A stretch of DNA of 64,000 nt. Origin: Nannocystis sp. RBIL2 (lineage in GTDB: Bacteria; Myxococcota_A; Polyangia; Nannocystales; Nannocystaceae). Positions 19,324 to 27,801 of the stretch are shown here, piece after piece (position 1 is the stretch's first letter; the number at the start of each line of letters is the position of its first letter). A program made the translations under genes and the position numbers. Below the pieces are notes generated by a model. The model saw only the letters and a program-made list of their open reading frames with translations, was not told where the DNA came from and searched no databases. The stretch is taken from contig NZ_JAPNJW010000002.1 in the NCBI RefSeq assembly GCF_026626745.1, positions 2,504,151-2,568,150 of the forward strand. Reading direction: 5' to 3'.

Positions 19324-20262
19324 TCAGCAGGCCCCGGTGCGTTCGGCCCACGCGCGCAGGAGCGCGAGGCTGACCCCCGCGCCGCCGCACACGATCACCA
19401 GCACCGGCCCGCGACCGACGATCGGCGGCGCGCGATCGTAGATGACCGAAAGGCCAGCTCCGCAGGCGGGCTCGACCAGCACGCGGTGGTCGTCGACGAA
19501 GCGCAGGCACGCCTGCACGGCCGCGCGATCGCTGACCGTCCACGGGATGATCTCGTGGCGGCGCGACCACGCCACCGCCTCGGCCGCGACCGCGCGGGCG
19601 CCGAGCGTCGTCGCCAGGGAGGTGATCGCCGGGATCGTCACCGGCGCGCCCGCGGCCAGCGCGGCCGAGTACGACGCCGCGCCCTCGGTCTCGACCGCCA
19701 GCACCGGCACGTCGGTCCAGCCGACCGCGTGCATCCCCTGCAGCACGCCGCACAGGAGCCCCGCGCCGCCCACCGCGACCACCACCGCGCCCGGGCGCTC
19801 CGCCTGCGCAGCGGCCTCGACCACGATGTCGGCGTGGCCGGTCCAGATCTCCGGATCGTCGAAGGGATGGATGTAGGTCGCGTCCTCCGGCAGCTCCGCG
19901 AGCGCCGCGCGATGAGCCGCGAGCCAGTCGTCGCCGCGCACCACCACTTCGGCGCCCTCTGTGGTCAGCAGTTCGTGCGAGCGCGCGCTCGTCGTCGACG
20001 GCACCACCACCCGCACCGCCGCGCCGAGCCGACGGCCGGCATACGCCACCGCCAGGCCCGCGTTCCCGCCGGACGCGCACACCAGCCGCCGCGCCCCGCC
20101 TGCCACCCGGCTGGCGCACAGCCGCCCGAGCCCGCGCAGCTTGAACGACCCGCTCGGCTGCAGCGCCTCCATCTTCAACAGCACCGGCTCGCCGAGCGCC
20201 GCGCCCATCGGCAGCGAGCGCAGAAGAGGAGTGGTATGCGCGAGCGACATCTCGATCGCCAT
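19324..20262 (-). CDS. PLP-dependent serine/threonine dehydratase-like enzyme
   Basis: A fold-type II PLP enzyme of 312 residues, close to L-serine/threonine dehydratase, which deaminates Ser or Thr to the 2-oxo acid. The Schiff-base lysine is in SGSFKLRG near residue 43, the substrate loop is ASGGNAGLA, a glycine-rich phosphate loop is VGGAGLLCG, and VIVCGGAGVS near the end contacts the ring nitrogen. The length matches short serine dehydratases without a regulatory domain. It is upstream of the small protein and MurE-like gene on the same strand with a 63-base gap, so it may belong to a cell-wall amino-acid operon. A racemase or ammonia-lyase role on another amino acid cannot be excluded. 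Confidence 0.88.
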   Translation of the reverse strand: MAIEMSLAHTTPLLRSLPMGAALGEPVLLKMEALQPSGSFKLRGLGRLCASRVAGGARRLVCASGGNAGLAVAYAGRRLGAAVRVVVPSTTSARSHELLTTEGAEVVVRGDDWLAAHRAALAELPEDATYIHPFDDPEIWTGHADIVVEAAAQAERPGAVVVAVGGAGLLCGVLQGMHAVGWTDVPVLAVETEGAASYSAALAAGAPVTIPAITSLATTLGARAVAAEAVAWSRRHEIIPWTVSDRAAVQACLRFVDDHRVLVEPACGAGLSVIYDRAPPIVGRGPVLVIVCGGAGVSLALLRAWAERTGAC

Positions 20263-20614
20263 ACACCCGTGCGCCCGGGCCGGGCAAGCGCAGCAACCTC
20301 AGCCGCAGAAACCGGGGCGACCGTGGCAAAGCGCCACACCGCGCCGCTCGCCGCACCTCGTGGTCGCTCGCCCTCGCAAGCTCGCACCTCGCTCGCAACC
20401 ACCGCCTCTTCGGCTGCTCGTCCTGGCGAGCGATCGTCCGCCCCTGACGATTCGTGATCCCGACAACTCCGGCCGCTCGCCCTCGCCACCGCGAGTGACC
20501 CTCGTCTCGCCCGCGTATCCGCCGCCGTCGCGGCCACCTCGACCACGCTGCTCACGCCCAACCGCCGGAGCTCGTCGGGGCCGAGTGGCTCACCGCTCTG
20601 ATCCCGCACCTCGC
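20263..20614. other. Gene-poor stretch
   Basis: About 350 bases between two minus-strand genes. I see no repeat array, clear terminator or coding frame with domain character. It should contain the promoter of the dehydratase operon. Confidence 0.5.
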
Positions 20615-20935
20615 TCACGCCGCGCGGGCGAGCACCGGGGCGAGCTCGCGCTCGGGTACCGCCGTCGTCGGGCTCGCCGAATCTGCCAGCGCCAGCTTGC
20701 CGCAGGACCCGCAGTGGGGCGGCGCGAACGCGAAGTCGTGGGCGCTGCGGACCGCCCCCGCGCCGAACGCGAAGATCACCGGGACCGCGAACATGATGAA
20801 CGGCCCGATCAGGGCCGACACGAACAGCATCGTCGCCACGAACGCCCACGCCAGCGCGACGACCGCGATCCCCCACGCCGGCGGGCGGCTCAGCGACGTG
20901 TGGTGGCAGTGGGGACACATATGGTTGCTCGACAT
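20615..20935 (-). CDS. Small membrane protein with CxxC pairs
   Basis: A 106-residue protein of unknown function. The N-terminal MCPHCHHTS and the later PHCGSCG form two CxxC pairs that could bind one zinc. Between them lie two hydrophobic helices (AWGIAVVALAWAFVATMLFV and LIGPFIMFAVPVIFAFGAG). A GGGAGG lies 5 nt upstream of ATG 20935. The gene is divergent from a TetR regulator, and a palindromic operator touches its ribosome-binding site, so it is probably under direct control of that repressor. Confidence 0.75.
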   Translation of the reverse strand: MSSNHMCPHCHHTSLSRPPAWGIAVVALAWAFVATMLFVSALIGPFIMFAVPVIFAFGAGAVRSAHDFAFAPPHCGSCGKLALADSASPTTAVPERELAPVLARAA

Positions 20936-20945
20936 CTCGGCCTCC

Positions 20946-20982
20946 CTATCAGTCGATAGACAAGCTACCTATCGACCGATAG
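20946..20982. promoter_or_regulatory. Paired palindromic operator for TetR regulator
   Basis: Two 14-bp palindromes, CTATCAGTCGATAG (20946-20959) and CTATCGACCGATAG (20969-20982), lie 23 bases apart centre to centre, about two helical turns. They sit in the divergent gap between the small membrane protein and the TetR gene. This is the expected form of an autoregulated TetR operator; binding is inferred. Confidence 0.75.
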
Positions 20983-21053
20983 GTGAGCAAGCCCGGACCC
21001 GGGCCCTGCGACGTCCTGCCGCACGTTTGCGCGGTGTGGGGCATACTCCCGCG

Positions 21054-21779
21054 GTGGCCCGGCGCCCTGCTTCTGCACCCTCCTCCGCCGCCCGTCCGCG
21101 GGCCCAGCGACGCACGCCGTCCGCCGGCGGGCCCGAGCCGTTGCCGCAGGTTCCGCCGGCGACCGGGCGGCACCGCGAGATCCTCGAGGCGGCGATGGAG
21201 CTCATCGCCGAGCGCGGCTACCACGGCGCCTCGCTGCGGGAGCTGGCGCGGCGGGTCGGGATGCAGCAGCCGAGCCTTTACCACTACTTCCGGACCAAGG
21301 AAGAGATGGTGGAGCAGATCATCGTCACCTTCTACGGCGACATGGCGGCGGGCGGAGCGGAGGTCGTGGCGGCCGCCGAGCTCGAGCAGATCCCGCGGCT
21401 GGTGGCGCGCTACGTCAAGCGGCTGTACGAGAGCCGCACGCACCCGCTCTTCGTCCGCTGCATGTTCTCGATCGCCCGCCTGAACCCGCGCTTCGGCCGG
21501 CTCAACCGCGCGATCTTCGTCGACGACCTCACGGTCCAGGCCTCGCAGGGGCTGCGGCGCTTCATCGACCGGGGCGAGCTGACCGAGACGGAGGCGCTCG
21601 ACCTCACGCGACTGATGACATTCGCTGCCGGTTTCCGCCTGATGGAGGAGAAGGTCCTCTTCGACGAGCGGCCGCTCGGTCCGGACGTCGACCGCTACCT
21701 CGACTTCTGCGCCGACGCCTGCGAGCAGTGGATCCGCGAGCTGAAGCGGCGGAAGGGGATCCCCGGCGCAGCGGCCTGA
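21054..21779 (+). CDS. TetR-family transcriptional repressor
   Basis: A dimeric helix-turn-helix repressor of about 241 residues. After an arginine-rich lead, the HTH runs from HREILEAAMELIAERGYHGASLRELARRVGMQQPSLYHYFRTKEEM (about 40-85). The C-terminal part is all-helical with a TetR_C-type ligand pocket (RCMFSIARLNPRF, LMTFAAGFRLMEEK). GTG 21054 is preferred; GTG 21036 is also in frame. It is divergent from the CxxC membrane protein, with two palindromic operators in the gap, so it probably represses both genes. It resembles regulators of lipid or solvent-responsive genes, but the ligand is unknown. Confidence 0.88.
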   Translation: MARRPASAPSSAARPRAQRRTPSAGGPEPLPQVPPATGRHREILEAAMELIAERGYHGASLRELARRVGMQQPSLYHYFRTKEEMVEQIIVTFYGDMAAGGAEVVAAAELEQIPRLVARYVKRLYESRTHPLFVRCMFSIARLNPRFGRLNRAIFVDDLTVQASQGLRRFIDRGELTETEALDLTRLMTFAAGFRLMEEKVLFDERPLGPDVDRYLDFCADACEQWIRELKRRKGIPGAAA

Positions 21780-22178
21780 CCGGCGGCGCACGCCTGTGAC
21801 GGACGAACGTCGCAAATCGCATCGCCGCGGGCCCGTCTGCCTCGGTCCGCGCCGCGCCGGCTCTTGTCATTCCAATCGTTTGCGACCGGACCGGCGCGTG
21901 CAGGTCATGGGCAGCCAATGACTCTCCCCGCTCATGGCGCCGAACTCGCGCTGTCGACACCCGACCCCAGGCTCGAGTTCGAACGACGTTTCCCGCCGCA
22001 AGGCGGGCCGGTAGGCCGCCTCTCGCGCATTCCACGGCGCGCCGGAGCGCGTCCGATCGCGGTCGGGGAATTCTGCGCCGGGCGACCGACGCGGGGTCGG
22101 AATATTTGACTTTTCCGACTGGTCGGCACGTGGAGCATCTGCCAATCTAGAAGCCATCCCGTTCGAGGTAGCCACGTC
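21780..22178. other. Intergenic region
   Basis: About 400 bases between the TetR gene and the Pro/Gln-rich membrane protein. The last 100 bases are AT-richer and include TTGACT at 22107, a possible -35 element, but no good -10 at the right distance. GAGGTAG precedes the next ATG. No gene or repeat array is supported. Confidence 0.5.
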
Positions 22179-23204
22179 ATGTTGCGGTCTCGTCTGCTCG
22201 TCTCCGTCGCCACTCCCATTTTCGCCGCGTCGTTGTTGATGCCGTCGGCCGCCGTCGCGTCGCCCTACGCGCGCAGCGTCCCGCTCCTCGGCATGCAAGA
22301 CCCCGGCGGCGAGTCCCTCGCTCAGCCCATCCCCGGGCAGACGCCGGCCACCCCGGTGAACACGCAAGTCCAGGCCCCGGGCGCGCAGACCCAGGCCACC
22401 CCGCCGGGCAGCGTCGCCGGGCCGCAGAGCCAGAGCCAGACCCTCGCCGCCCCGGGTGCTGCGCCGCTCGTCGTGCCGCCCGGCAGCACGGTGATGCAGC
22501 CGCAGATCCAGGTGCTCGTGCAGCCGCAGATCCAGGTCCAGGCCCAGCCGCAGGGCAACGCCTCGCCGACCAGCAGCGCCGACATCGCGACGAACACCCA
22601 CTCGAACAGCAACTCGAACGCGACGCCGACGGTCACCACCAACACCCGCACGACGCCGCCGCAGGCGCCCGTCTACGTCGCGCCGCCGCAGCAGCGCTAC
22701 CCGCAGAGCCGCTACGCCCCGCCCCCGCCCCCGCCGCGGATCGTCACCCGCGTGGTCTCGCGTCCGTCGCACGCCGCTCCGCCGCCGGCGATCAAGCGCC
22801 CGCCCCCGCCGCGCAAGGGCCTGATGGTCACCGGTTGGGTGCTGTTCGGCGTCTCGTACCTCATCACGGCGAGCAACGCGGCCGACCTCTACGACCGCTG
22901 CCCCGGCATGAACAAGCCCGGCCGCTGTCGTGACCTGGCCGAGAACATGTTCATCCCGGTCGTCGGCCCGTTCCTGGCGATGGAGCAGGCCAAGTACGCC
23001 ACCGACGACTTCTCGCTGGCCGTCTCGGGCTCGCTGCAGGGCCTCGGCCTCATCATGGGCATCGTCGGCACCGTGCAGTACCACCGCGACAAGTACCGCA
23101 ACCGCGTGCTCAACGAGTACGGCGTCCGCGTGGCCAAGAACACCAACCTCAACGCCGGCGGCCGCCTCGGCGGCGGTCAGCTGACGCTCACCGCCCGCTT
23201 CTGA
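22179..23204 (+). CDS. Exported Pro/Gln-rich protein with C-terminal membrane domain
   Basis: A 341-residue protein of unknown function. It has a signal peptide (LLVSVATPIFAASLLMPSAAVA), then about 170 residues of low complexity rich in Gln, Pro, Ala and Thr, including a near-duplicated QPQIQVLVQPQIQVQAQPQ stretch. The end has two hydrophobic segments (LMVTGWVLFGVSYLITAS and LQGLGLIMGIVGTVQY). The C-terminal layout, with a short two-helix domain and a strand at the very end (GGQLTLTARF), also ends the protein at 49778-50743 (SAMLTLSGRF), so the two may be distant relatives. ATG 22179 has GAGGTAG upstream. Confidence 0.8.
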   Translation: MLRSRLLVSVATPIFAASLLMPSAAVASPYARSVPLLGMQDPGGESLAQPIPGQTPATPVNTQVQAPGAQTQATPPGSVAGPQSQSQTLAAPGAAPLVVPPGSTVMQPQIQVLVQPQIQVQAQPQGNASPTSSADIATNTHSNSNSNATPTVTTNTRTTPPQAPVYVAPPQQRYPQSRYAPPPPPPRIVTRVVSRPSHAAPPPAIKRPPPPRKGLMVTGWVLFGVSYLITASNAADLYDRCPGMNKPGRCRDLAENMFIPVVGPFLAMEQAKYATDDFSLAVSGSLQGLGLIMGIVGTVQYHRDKYRNRVLNEYGVRVAKNTNLNAGGRLGGGQLTLTARF

Positions 23205-23231
23205 CGGGCCGGCCCGCCCCGGGCCCAGCGC

Positions 23232-23257
23232 GAGCGCGACGAGCCTTCGTCGCGCTC
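23232..23257. terminator. Strong hairpin, likely terminator
   Basis: An 11-bp perfect stem GAGCGCGACGA / TCGTCGCGCTC with a GCCT loop lies 28 bases past the stop of the Pro/Gln-rich protein and is followed by GTCGCGTTT. The T-tract is weak but the position fits a terminator for the plus-strand gene. Confidence 0.65.
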
Positions 23258-23308
23258 GTCGCGTTTAACCGGGGCGACAGAGCCCGACGCCTTCGGCGCC
23301 GTTCAGGC

Positions 23309-23392
23309 CATGTCCCCTCGGACCTGCCCATTAAAACATATCCGAACGGACATGCCCCTTTCGCCATGTCCCCGGGGACATGCTCCTCGCGC
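23309..23392. repeat. 14-bp periodic CATGTCC array, six units
   Basis: Units start at 23309, 23323, 23337, 23351, 23365 and 23379, exactly 14 bases apart, with first words CATG, CCTG, CATA, CATG, CATG, CATG. The array occupies the convergent gap and ends next to the stop of the methyltransferase (23394). Confidence 0.9.
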
Positions 23393-23393
23393 C

Positions 23394-24170
23394 TCACTCG
23401 CGGAACGCGACCGCGACCAGCGACGAGCCGATCGGCAGGTCGACGCGGCGCAGCAGCCGGCGCTCGGCCTCCATCACCGTCAGCAGCGCCTGGTTGAGCG
23501 GCGCGGCCGGGACCCGGACGTCGTACTCGGGCCTGGCCTTGAGGCCGCGCAGGCGGCTCGCCACGCGCTGGGCGAACACCAGGGGGAACAGCAGGCACGT
23601 GTGGTACGACAGCCGCTCCAGGCGGAAGCCGGCGCGCTCCAGCACCGGCCGCAGCGTCGCCTTGGTGTAGCGGCGGCGGTGGTGGACCGACACGTCGTGG
23701 TCGCTCCACAGGATCGGCAGGGCCGGCACCGTGACGAGCAGCAGCCCGCCCGGGCGCACGAGCCGGGCCACCGCGGCCATCGCCGGGTCCTCGTCGTCGA
23801 TGTGCTCGAGCACGTCGAACAGCGTCACCACGTCGAACAGCCCCTCTACCGGCAGGTCGTCGGGCAGGCTGCCCGGGCGCACGTCGAGGCCGAGCTCGCG
23901 CGCCGCGAACTCGGCCGTCGGCAGGTCGGGCTCGACCACCGTCACCTCGCCGAAGCGCGTCATCTCCTGCGAGATCAGCGAGCACGCGCCGCCGACGTCG
24001 AGGATCCGCAGCGGCCCCTTCGGCGCCCAGCGCTCCAGCACGTCGAGGATCACGTGGCGACGACCGATCCGCCAGAAGTGGCGCTTCTCGAGCTCGAACA
24101 GCTTGTCGTAGGCGCTGCGATCCAAGGCGAATCTACGTAGCAACCCGCCCTGCGCTTGTAAAGCGCGCAT
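23394..24170 (-). CDS. SAM-dependent methyltransferase
   Basis: A class I methyltransferase of 258 residues. The SAM-binding motif I is RILDVGGACSLISQ, motif II VVEPDLP, and the strand-4 acidic motif is VTLFDVLEHIDDED, which matches UbiG/Methyltransf_11-like enzymes. VRPGGLLLVTVPA is motif post-I. A hydrophobic C-terminal part with HHRRRYTKATLRPVLERAGF is common in methyltransferases of cell-surface glycan or lipid biosynthesis gene sets. No partner gene is adjacent, so the substrate is not known. Confidence 0.88.
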   Translation of the reverse strand: MRALQAQGGLLRRFALDRSAYDKLFELEKRHFWRIGRRHVILDVLERWAPKGPLRILDVGGACSLISQEMTRFGEVTVVEPDLPTAEFAARELGLDVRPGSLPDDLPVEGLFDVVTLFDVLEHIDDEDPAMAAVARLVRPGGLLLVTVPALPILWSDHDVSVHHRRRYTKATLRPVLERAGFRLERLSYHTCLLFPLVFAQRVASRLRGLKARPEYDVRVPAAPLNQALLTVMEAERRLLRRVDLPIGSSLVAVAFRE

Positions 24171-24204
24171 CGCGCGCTTGGCGAATCTGCCACCGAGACG
24201 TCAC

Positions 24205-24245
24205 CAAAACGACGACGGGCCGATCGGCGCTGCGCCGACCGGCCC
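24205..24245 (-). terminator. Intrinsic terminator of the FG-GAP lipoprotein gene
   Basis: GGGCCGATCGGCG (24217-24229) pairs with CGCCGACCGGCCC (24233-24245) around a CTG loop, a 13-bp stem with one G-U. On the minus strand it is followed by GTCGTCGTTTTGG, a short T-tract. It is 25 bases past the stop codon at 24270. Confidence 0.75.
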
Positions 24246-24269
24246 GCACGGGCGCTCACGTCGTGACGA

Positions 24270-26846
24270 CTAGCCTGCCTCGGGGCAGAACGCCTCGGTC
24301 ACGAGCGCGCCGTTGTTCGCTTCCTTGCACTCCTGGACCTGGCCGTTGTTGATGCCCGGATCGATCTCGACGAAGAAGTTCTTCTTGTCGTTCTTCGTCG
24401 GGCCGGGCACGGTCCAGGTCACCTGCGTCGACGCACCGGGGAGCAGCGCCGCCGCGGTCGGCTTGCTGCCGAGCTTCACGCCCGTATTGTCGGTGCCCTC
24501 GTAGAACGAGACCTCGATGTCGGGGCCAATGCCGAGCGTGCCCTCGTTGTAGATGGTCGCCACCAGCACGAGCTCCTCGGAGCACTTGTTCAGGTCGGCC
24601 GCCACCGAGATGGTCAGGTCGGCGGCGTTGAACACGCCCTCGCCCTGCACGTTCTGGCGGAAGTTGTTGAGGCCCCCGACCGTCCAGTTGGCCTCCTCGG
24701 ACATCGGCGGGTTGCCGGCCGAGTCGGCGTCGGTCACGTGGTAGGTGTGCTGCGTCCAGACCCGGCGGGTCGGGACCCAGTTGTCACCGCCGGCGCCGTA
24801 GACGAACACGCCCTTGCGCGCGGTGAAGCCGGGCGTCTTGGCCTGGCAGTCGGTGACGTTCTTAGCCTCGGCGAAGTTGGCGACCACGACGAACTCGGAG
24901 TTGCCGTCGCCGTCGACGTCGGCCACGAGCGGGTACTCGTGGATCGTCGCGCTCGAGTTCATGATCTGCAGCTGCACCGCACCGGTCGCGCCGTCGTAGA
25001 CGCGGGCGAAGCACTCGTCCTGATACGCGACCTCGGCCTTGCCGTCGCCCTGGAAGTCGAACACCGACGAGCCCGTGGCGGCCGACGAGTTGTCCTGGGT
25101 CGTCGCGGTCCAGCGGGCGTACATCGCCCCGGCCGCCGGCATCGGGTCGTTGGCCAGCTTGACCACGGTCTCGCCGGAGCGGTTGAAGTCGTAGACCGCG
25201 TAGGCCACGCCGCCGGCGATGCCCGCCTCGGGCCGGCCGTCGCCGTCGAAGTCGGCGATGGTGGCCGGGCCGCCGAGATTCGTGCCCTTGATCGGGATCG
25301 GCTGCGTGCGCAGGGCCGCGTTCTGCTGGCACATCGCGTCGGTCGGGTCGACGCCGCACCACAGCTGACCGGTCTGGCCGTTGATCACGCGGATGGCCGG
25401 CCACGCGACCAGCACCACCTCGGGCTTGCCGTCGCCGTCGAGGTCGGCGACCGACGGCCAGCCGTCGTTGTTGTGACTCTGGACCGGGTTGTTCTTGTTC
25501 GACCAGAACTGGGTCATGGTCACCGACGGCGGGTTGCCGGGGACCCACTCGATCTTCCACGCCTCGCGGCCGGTCACCAGCTCGGGCTTGTTGTCGCCGT
25601 CGAGGTCGGCGAAGGTCCCCACGCCGCCGGCGTAGATCGGCGTGTTGCCGTTCATCGGCGTGCCGTACATCGCGCCCCACGGCTGGTTGTTGGGGCCCCA
25701 CGGCTGGTTCCACACCATCAGGCCGTCGTTGTCGAGGATGGTCCCGCCGAACGCGATCTCGGCCTCGGGGTCGGTGTCGAGGTTGACGACCGCGGCCGCG
25801 CCGTTCTCGATGCGGACCTTCGCTACCGCGTTGTTCGAGGTGCGGGCCGTCCACAGCAACGCGCCCATCCCGTCGACCGCGTGGATCGGCGAGATGTGGC
25901 TGGCGCCCTCCTCGCGGCCGGCGTAGATGATGTCGGGCAGGCCGTCGCCGCTCACGTCGGCGACCGCGATCGAGGCGCGGCCGTGCGAGCCGAACTGCAT
26001 CATCGCCGGGTTGTGGCTGATGCGCCACTTCTCCTGCCCGGTCGCGCCGTCGATCAGCACGATCTCGCCGAGCGGGTAGCTGCCGGGCATGTTGTCGGCG
26101 CGGGTCGTGTTGACCACCACGTCGGGCACGCCGTCGCCGTCGACGTCGGCGATCACGGGCAGCGTGATGACCTCGTTGGCCGTCCACGCCCACTCGAGCT
26201 GGACATCGATGTCGTCGAACGTCGGCACGACCTCGCAGTCGAGCGGGTCGGGCTGCGGCAGGCACTGGTCGAAGATCGGCTCGCAGTAGAAGCCCGGCTC
26301 GCAGTCGTACGAGTCCTGGCAGTCGCCCGCGGGCTGCTCGCACACGTCGCCGAGGCACACCGCGCCGGCGTCGCAGCAGACCGACTTGTCCTCGCCGCAG
26401 CGGATGCCGCTCGGGCACTCGGGGAGGCAGGCCCCGTCGACGCACTCCTCACCGGCCGCGCAGCACTGAGCCGGCTCGCCGCAGAGGATCGTCATGCACA
26501 TGTCGTTGGTGGTCTCCCCCACCGGCTCCGTCGTCGACGACGACGTCGCGTCGGTGGTCGTGTCCACCGTCGTGCTCGTGGTCGACGTCGGCTCGAGCGT
26601 GGTCGATGTGGTCGTCGTGCCGGTGGCGGTCATCCCCGAGTCGGTGACCTCGGAGGTGCTCGTCGGCGTCGTCTCCGTCGACGGCGCGGTGGTCGACGTC
26701 GTCGGCCCGGTGGTCGTGTCGCCGGTCGACGTGGCATCCGTGTCCGTGCCCGTCGCAACGTTGGTGGCGTCACCGCATCCGGCCAGCGCGGGGCTGAGCA
26801 GCGCAAGTCCGGAGAGTGCCCAATAACGCGCTAAGTTCGTGTTCAT
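24270..26846 (-). CDS. Large FG-GAP/VCBS-repeat surface lipoprotein with CARDB end
   Basis: An 858-residue lipid-anchored surface protein. The signal ends in SPALAGC (Cys 24), then about 90 residues of Thr/Ser linker lead into a cysteine-rich segment (CCAAGEECVDGACLPECPSG) of about 80 residues. The main body has at least five VCBS/FG-GAP-type calcium loops with the pattern D-x-D-G-D-G-x-P-[DE] (VDGDGVPD, VSGDGLPD, LDGDNKPE, LDGDGKPE, FDGDGRPE), likely one propeller. The last 110 residues (ADLTISVAADLNKCSEELVLVATIYNEG) look like a CARDB adhesion domain. A role in surface adhesion or extracellular matrix is inferred from the fold only. Confidence 0.88.
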   Translation of the reverse strand: MNTNLARYWALSGLALLSPALAGCGDATNVATGTDTDATSTGDTTTGPTTSTTAPSTETTPTSTSEVTDSGMTATGTTTTSTTLEPTSTTSTTVDTTTDATSSSTTEPVGETTNDMCMTILCGEPAQCCAAGEECVDGACLPECPSGIRCGEDKSVCCDAGAVCLGDVCEQPAGDCQDSYDCEPGFYCEPIFDQCLPQPDPLDCEVVPTFDDIDVQLEWAWTANEVITLPVIADVDGDGVPDVVVNTTRADNMPGSYPLGEIVLIDGATGQEKWRISHNPAMMQFGSHGRASIAVADVSGDGLPDIIYAGREEGASHISPIHAVDGMGALLWTARTSNNAVAKVRIENGAAAVVNLDTDPEAEIAFGGTILDNDGLMVWNQPWGPNNQPWGAMYGTPMNGNTPIYAGGVGTFADLDGDNKPELVTGREAWKIEWVPGNPPSVTMTQFWSNKNNPVQSHNNDGWPSVADLDGDGKPEVVLVAWPAIRVINGQTGQLWCGVDPTDAMCQQNAALRTQPIPIKGTNLGGPATIADFDGDGRPEAGIAGGVAYAVYDFNRSGETVVKLANDPMPAAGAMYARWTATTQDNSSAATGSSVFDFQGDGKAEVAYQDECFARVYDGATGAVQLQIMNSSATIHEYPLVADVDGDGNSEFVVVANFAEAKNVTDCQAKTPGFTARKGVFVYGAGGDNWVPTRRVWTQHTYHVTDADSAGNPPMSEEANWTVGGLNNFRQNVQGEGVFNAADLTISVAADLNKCSEELVLVATIYNEGTLGIGPDIEVSFYEGTDNTGVKLGSKPTAAALLPGASTQVTWTVPGPTKNDKKNFFVEIDPGINNGQVQECKEANNGALVTEAFCPEAG

Positions 26847-27168
26847 ATCGACAGTTTAGCCATACTGAGCGGCCCCGGACCACGCAACAAATCGGCATTT
26901 TTTCGCGGCCGCGGGCCCTCGGCGGCCCGCCCGGACGGTTGGCCGATCACGACATTTGGATCATGCCCTCCGCGTGTTCGAGCCCACGCGCGGGTTTCGC
27001 CGCGGCGTGACTTTTATTCACCGCCTTCACGACGTCGTGACACGGCGCGCAGCCGCGGCGGCGATCATGCAGACGTCGCATTCGCCCGAGATCTGCCCGA
27101 TAAAGGCCTCCACACGCAGATCTGCAGATGCGTCGATGACCGCGGCGAAAGGTGGATCCAGCGACGAC
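26847..27168. other. Intergenic region with palindrome
   Basis: About 320 bases between two minus-strand genes. It contains a perfect 14-bp palindrome TCACGACGTCGTGA (27027-27040), a possible protein-binding site. The part next to 26846 should hold the FG-GAP gene promoter. No coding frame is supported. Confidence 0.5.
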
Positions 27169-27795
27169 CTATGCCTCGGAGACGAGCGGCGGAGGCCTCG
27201 CCGCCGCGCCGTCGCGGGCGGCGGCAGCGACCTCTTCCGGCACGTAGTTGCCGCCCGACAGCAGGAACTTGAACACCTCTTCGACGGCCAGCGAGGTCGG
27301 CCGACAGCGCGACAGCGGGACGAACAGAACCCGGCCGACCATCGGGTTCGGCGTGGTCGGCACGAACACGCAGACGGCGTCGGTGCCGGCGCCGATGGGC
27401 TCGCCGCTGGTGAACGCGAGGTGCCACGCGTCGCCGTCGAGCCGCACGAGCACGACCTTGGAGTAGATGCCGCTGCTGCCGCCGGGCGTCAGCGAGATCT
27501 GCTTCCACGCCTTGTACAGCTCGGCCAGCACCGGCACCTTGAGCAGCAGGCGATCGATCGCCGCCAGCACGTAGCGGCCGATCAGGCTGCGCACGACGAG
27601 GCCCAACACGAAGATCCCGACCAGGGCCAGCCCCACCCCCGCGAACGGCACGTCGATCCCGAACAACTCCTTCAATGGTTCGCGCGTGAGGTGGTCGACG
27701 TACCACAGCACGAACACGGTGATGACCAGCGGGATCGCGGCGAAGACCCCGGCGAGGAAGGTGTTGCGGGCGAAGTTCTTGGCGTGCGCGAGCAT
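27169..27795 (-). CDS. DUF502 family membrane protein
   Basis: A 208-residue inner-membrane protein of the DUF502 family. It has two transmembrane helices near the N-terminus (TFLAGVFAAIPLVITVFVLWYV and VGLALVGIFVLGLVVRSLIG) and a conserved cytoplasmic part with VPVLAELYKAWKQI, KVVLVRLDGD, VFVPTTPNPMVGRV and a C-terminal PLSRCRPTSLAVEEVFKFLLSGG. This order and length match the family, whose function is not settled. It is the last gene of a minus-strand operon with a Tim44-like protein just upstream (6-base gap). Confidence 0.9.
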   Translation of the reverse strand: MLAHAKNFARNTFLAGVFAAIPLVITVFVLWYVDHLTREPLKELFGIDVPFAGVGLALVGIFVLGLVVRSLIGRYVLAAIDRLLLKVPVLAELYKAWKQISLTPGGSSGIYSKVVLVRLDGDAWHLAFTSGEPIGAGTDAVCVFVPTTPNPMVGRVLFVPLSRCRPTSLAVEEVFKFLLSGGNYVPEEVAAAARDGAAARPPPLVSEA

Positions 27796-27801
27796 CTCTG
27801 A

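Noticed and set aside
23232..23257. A small RNA gene at the strong hairpin
   Set aside because: The hairpin lies directly after a stop codon and is better explained as a terminator; no promoter is visible.
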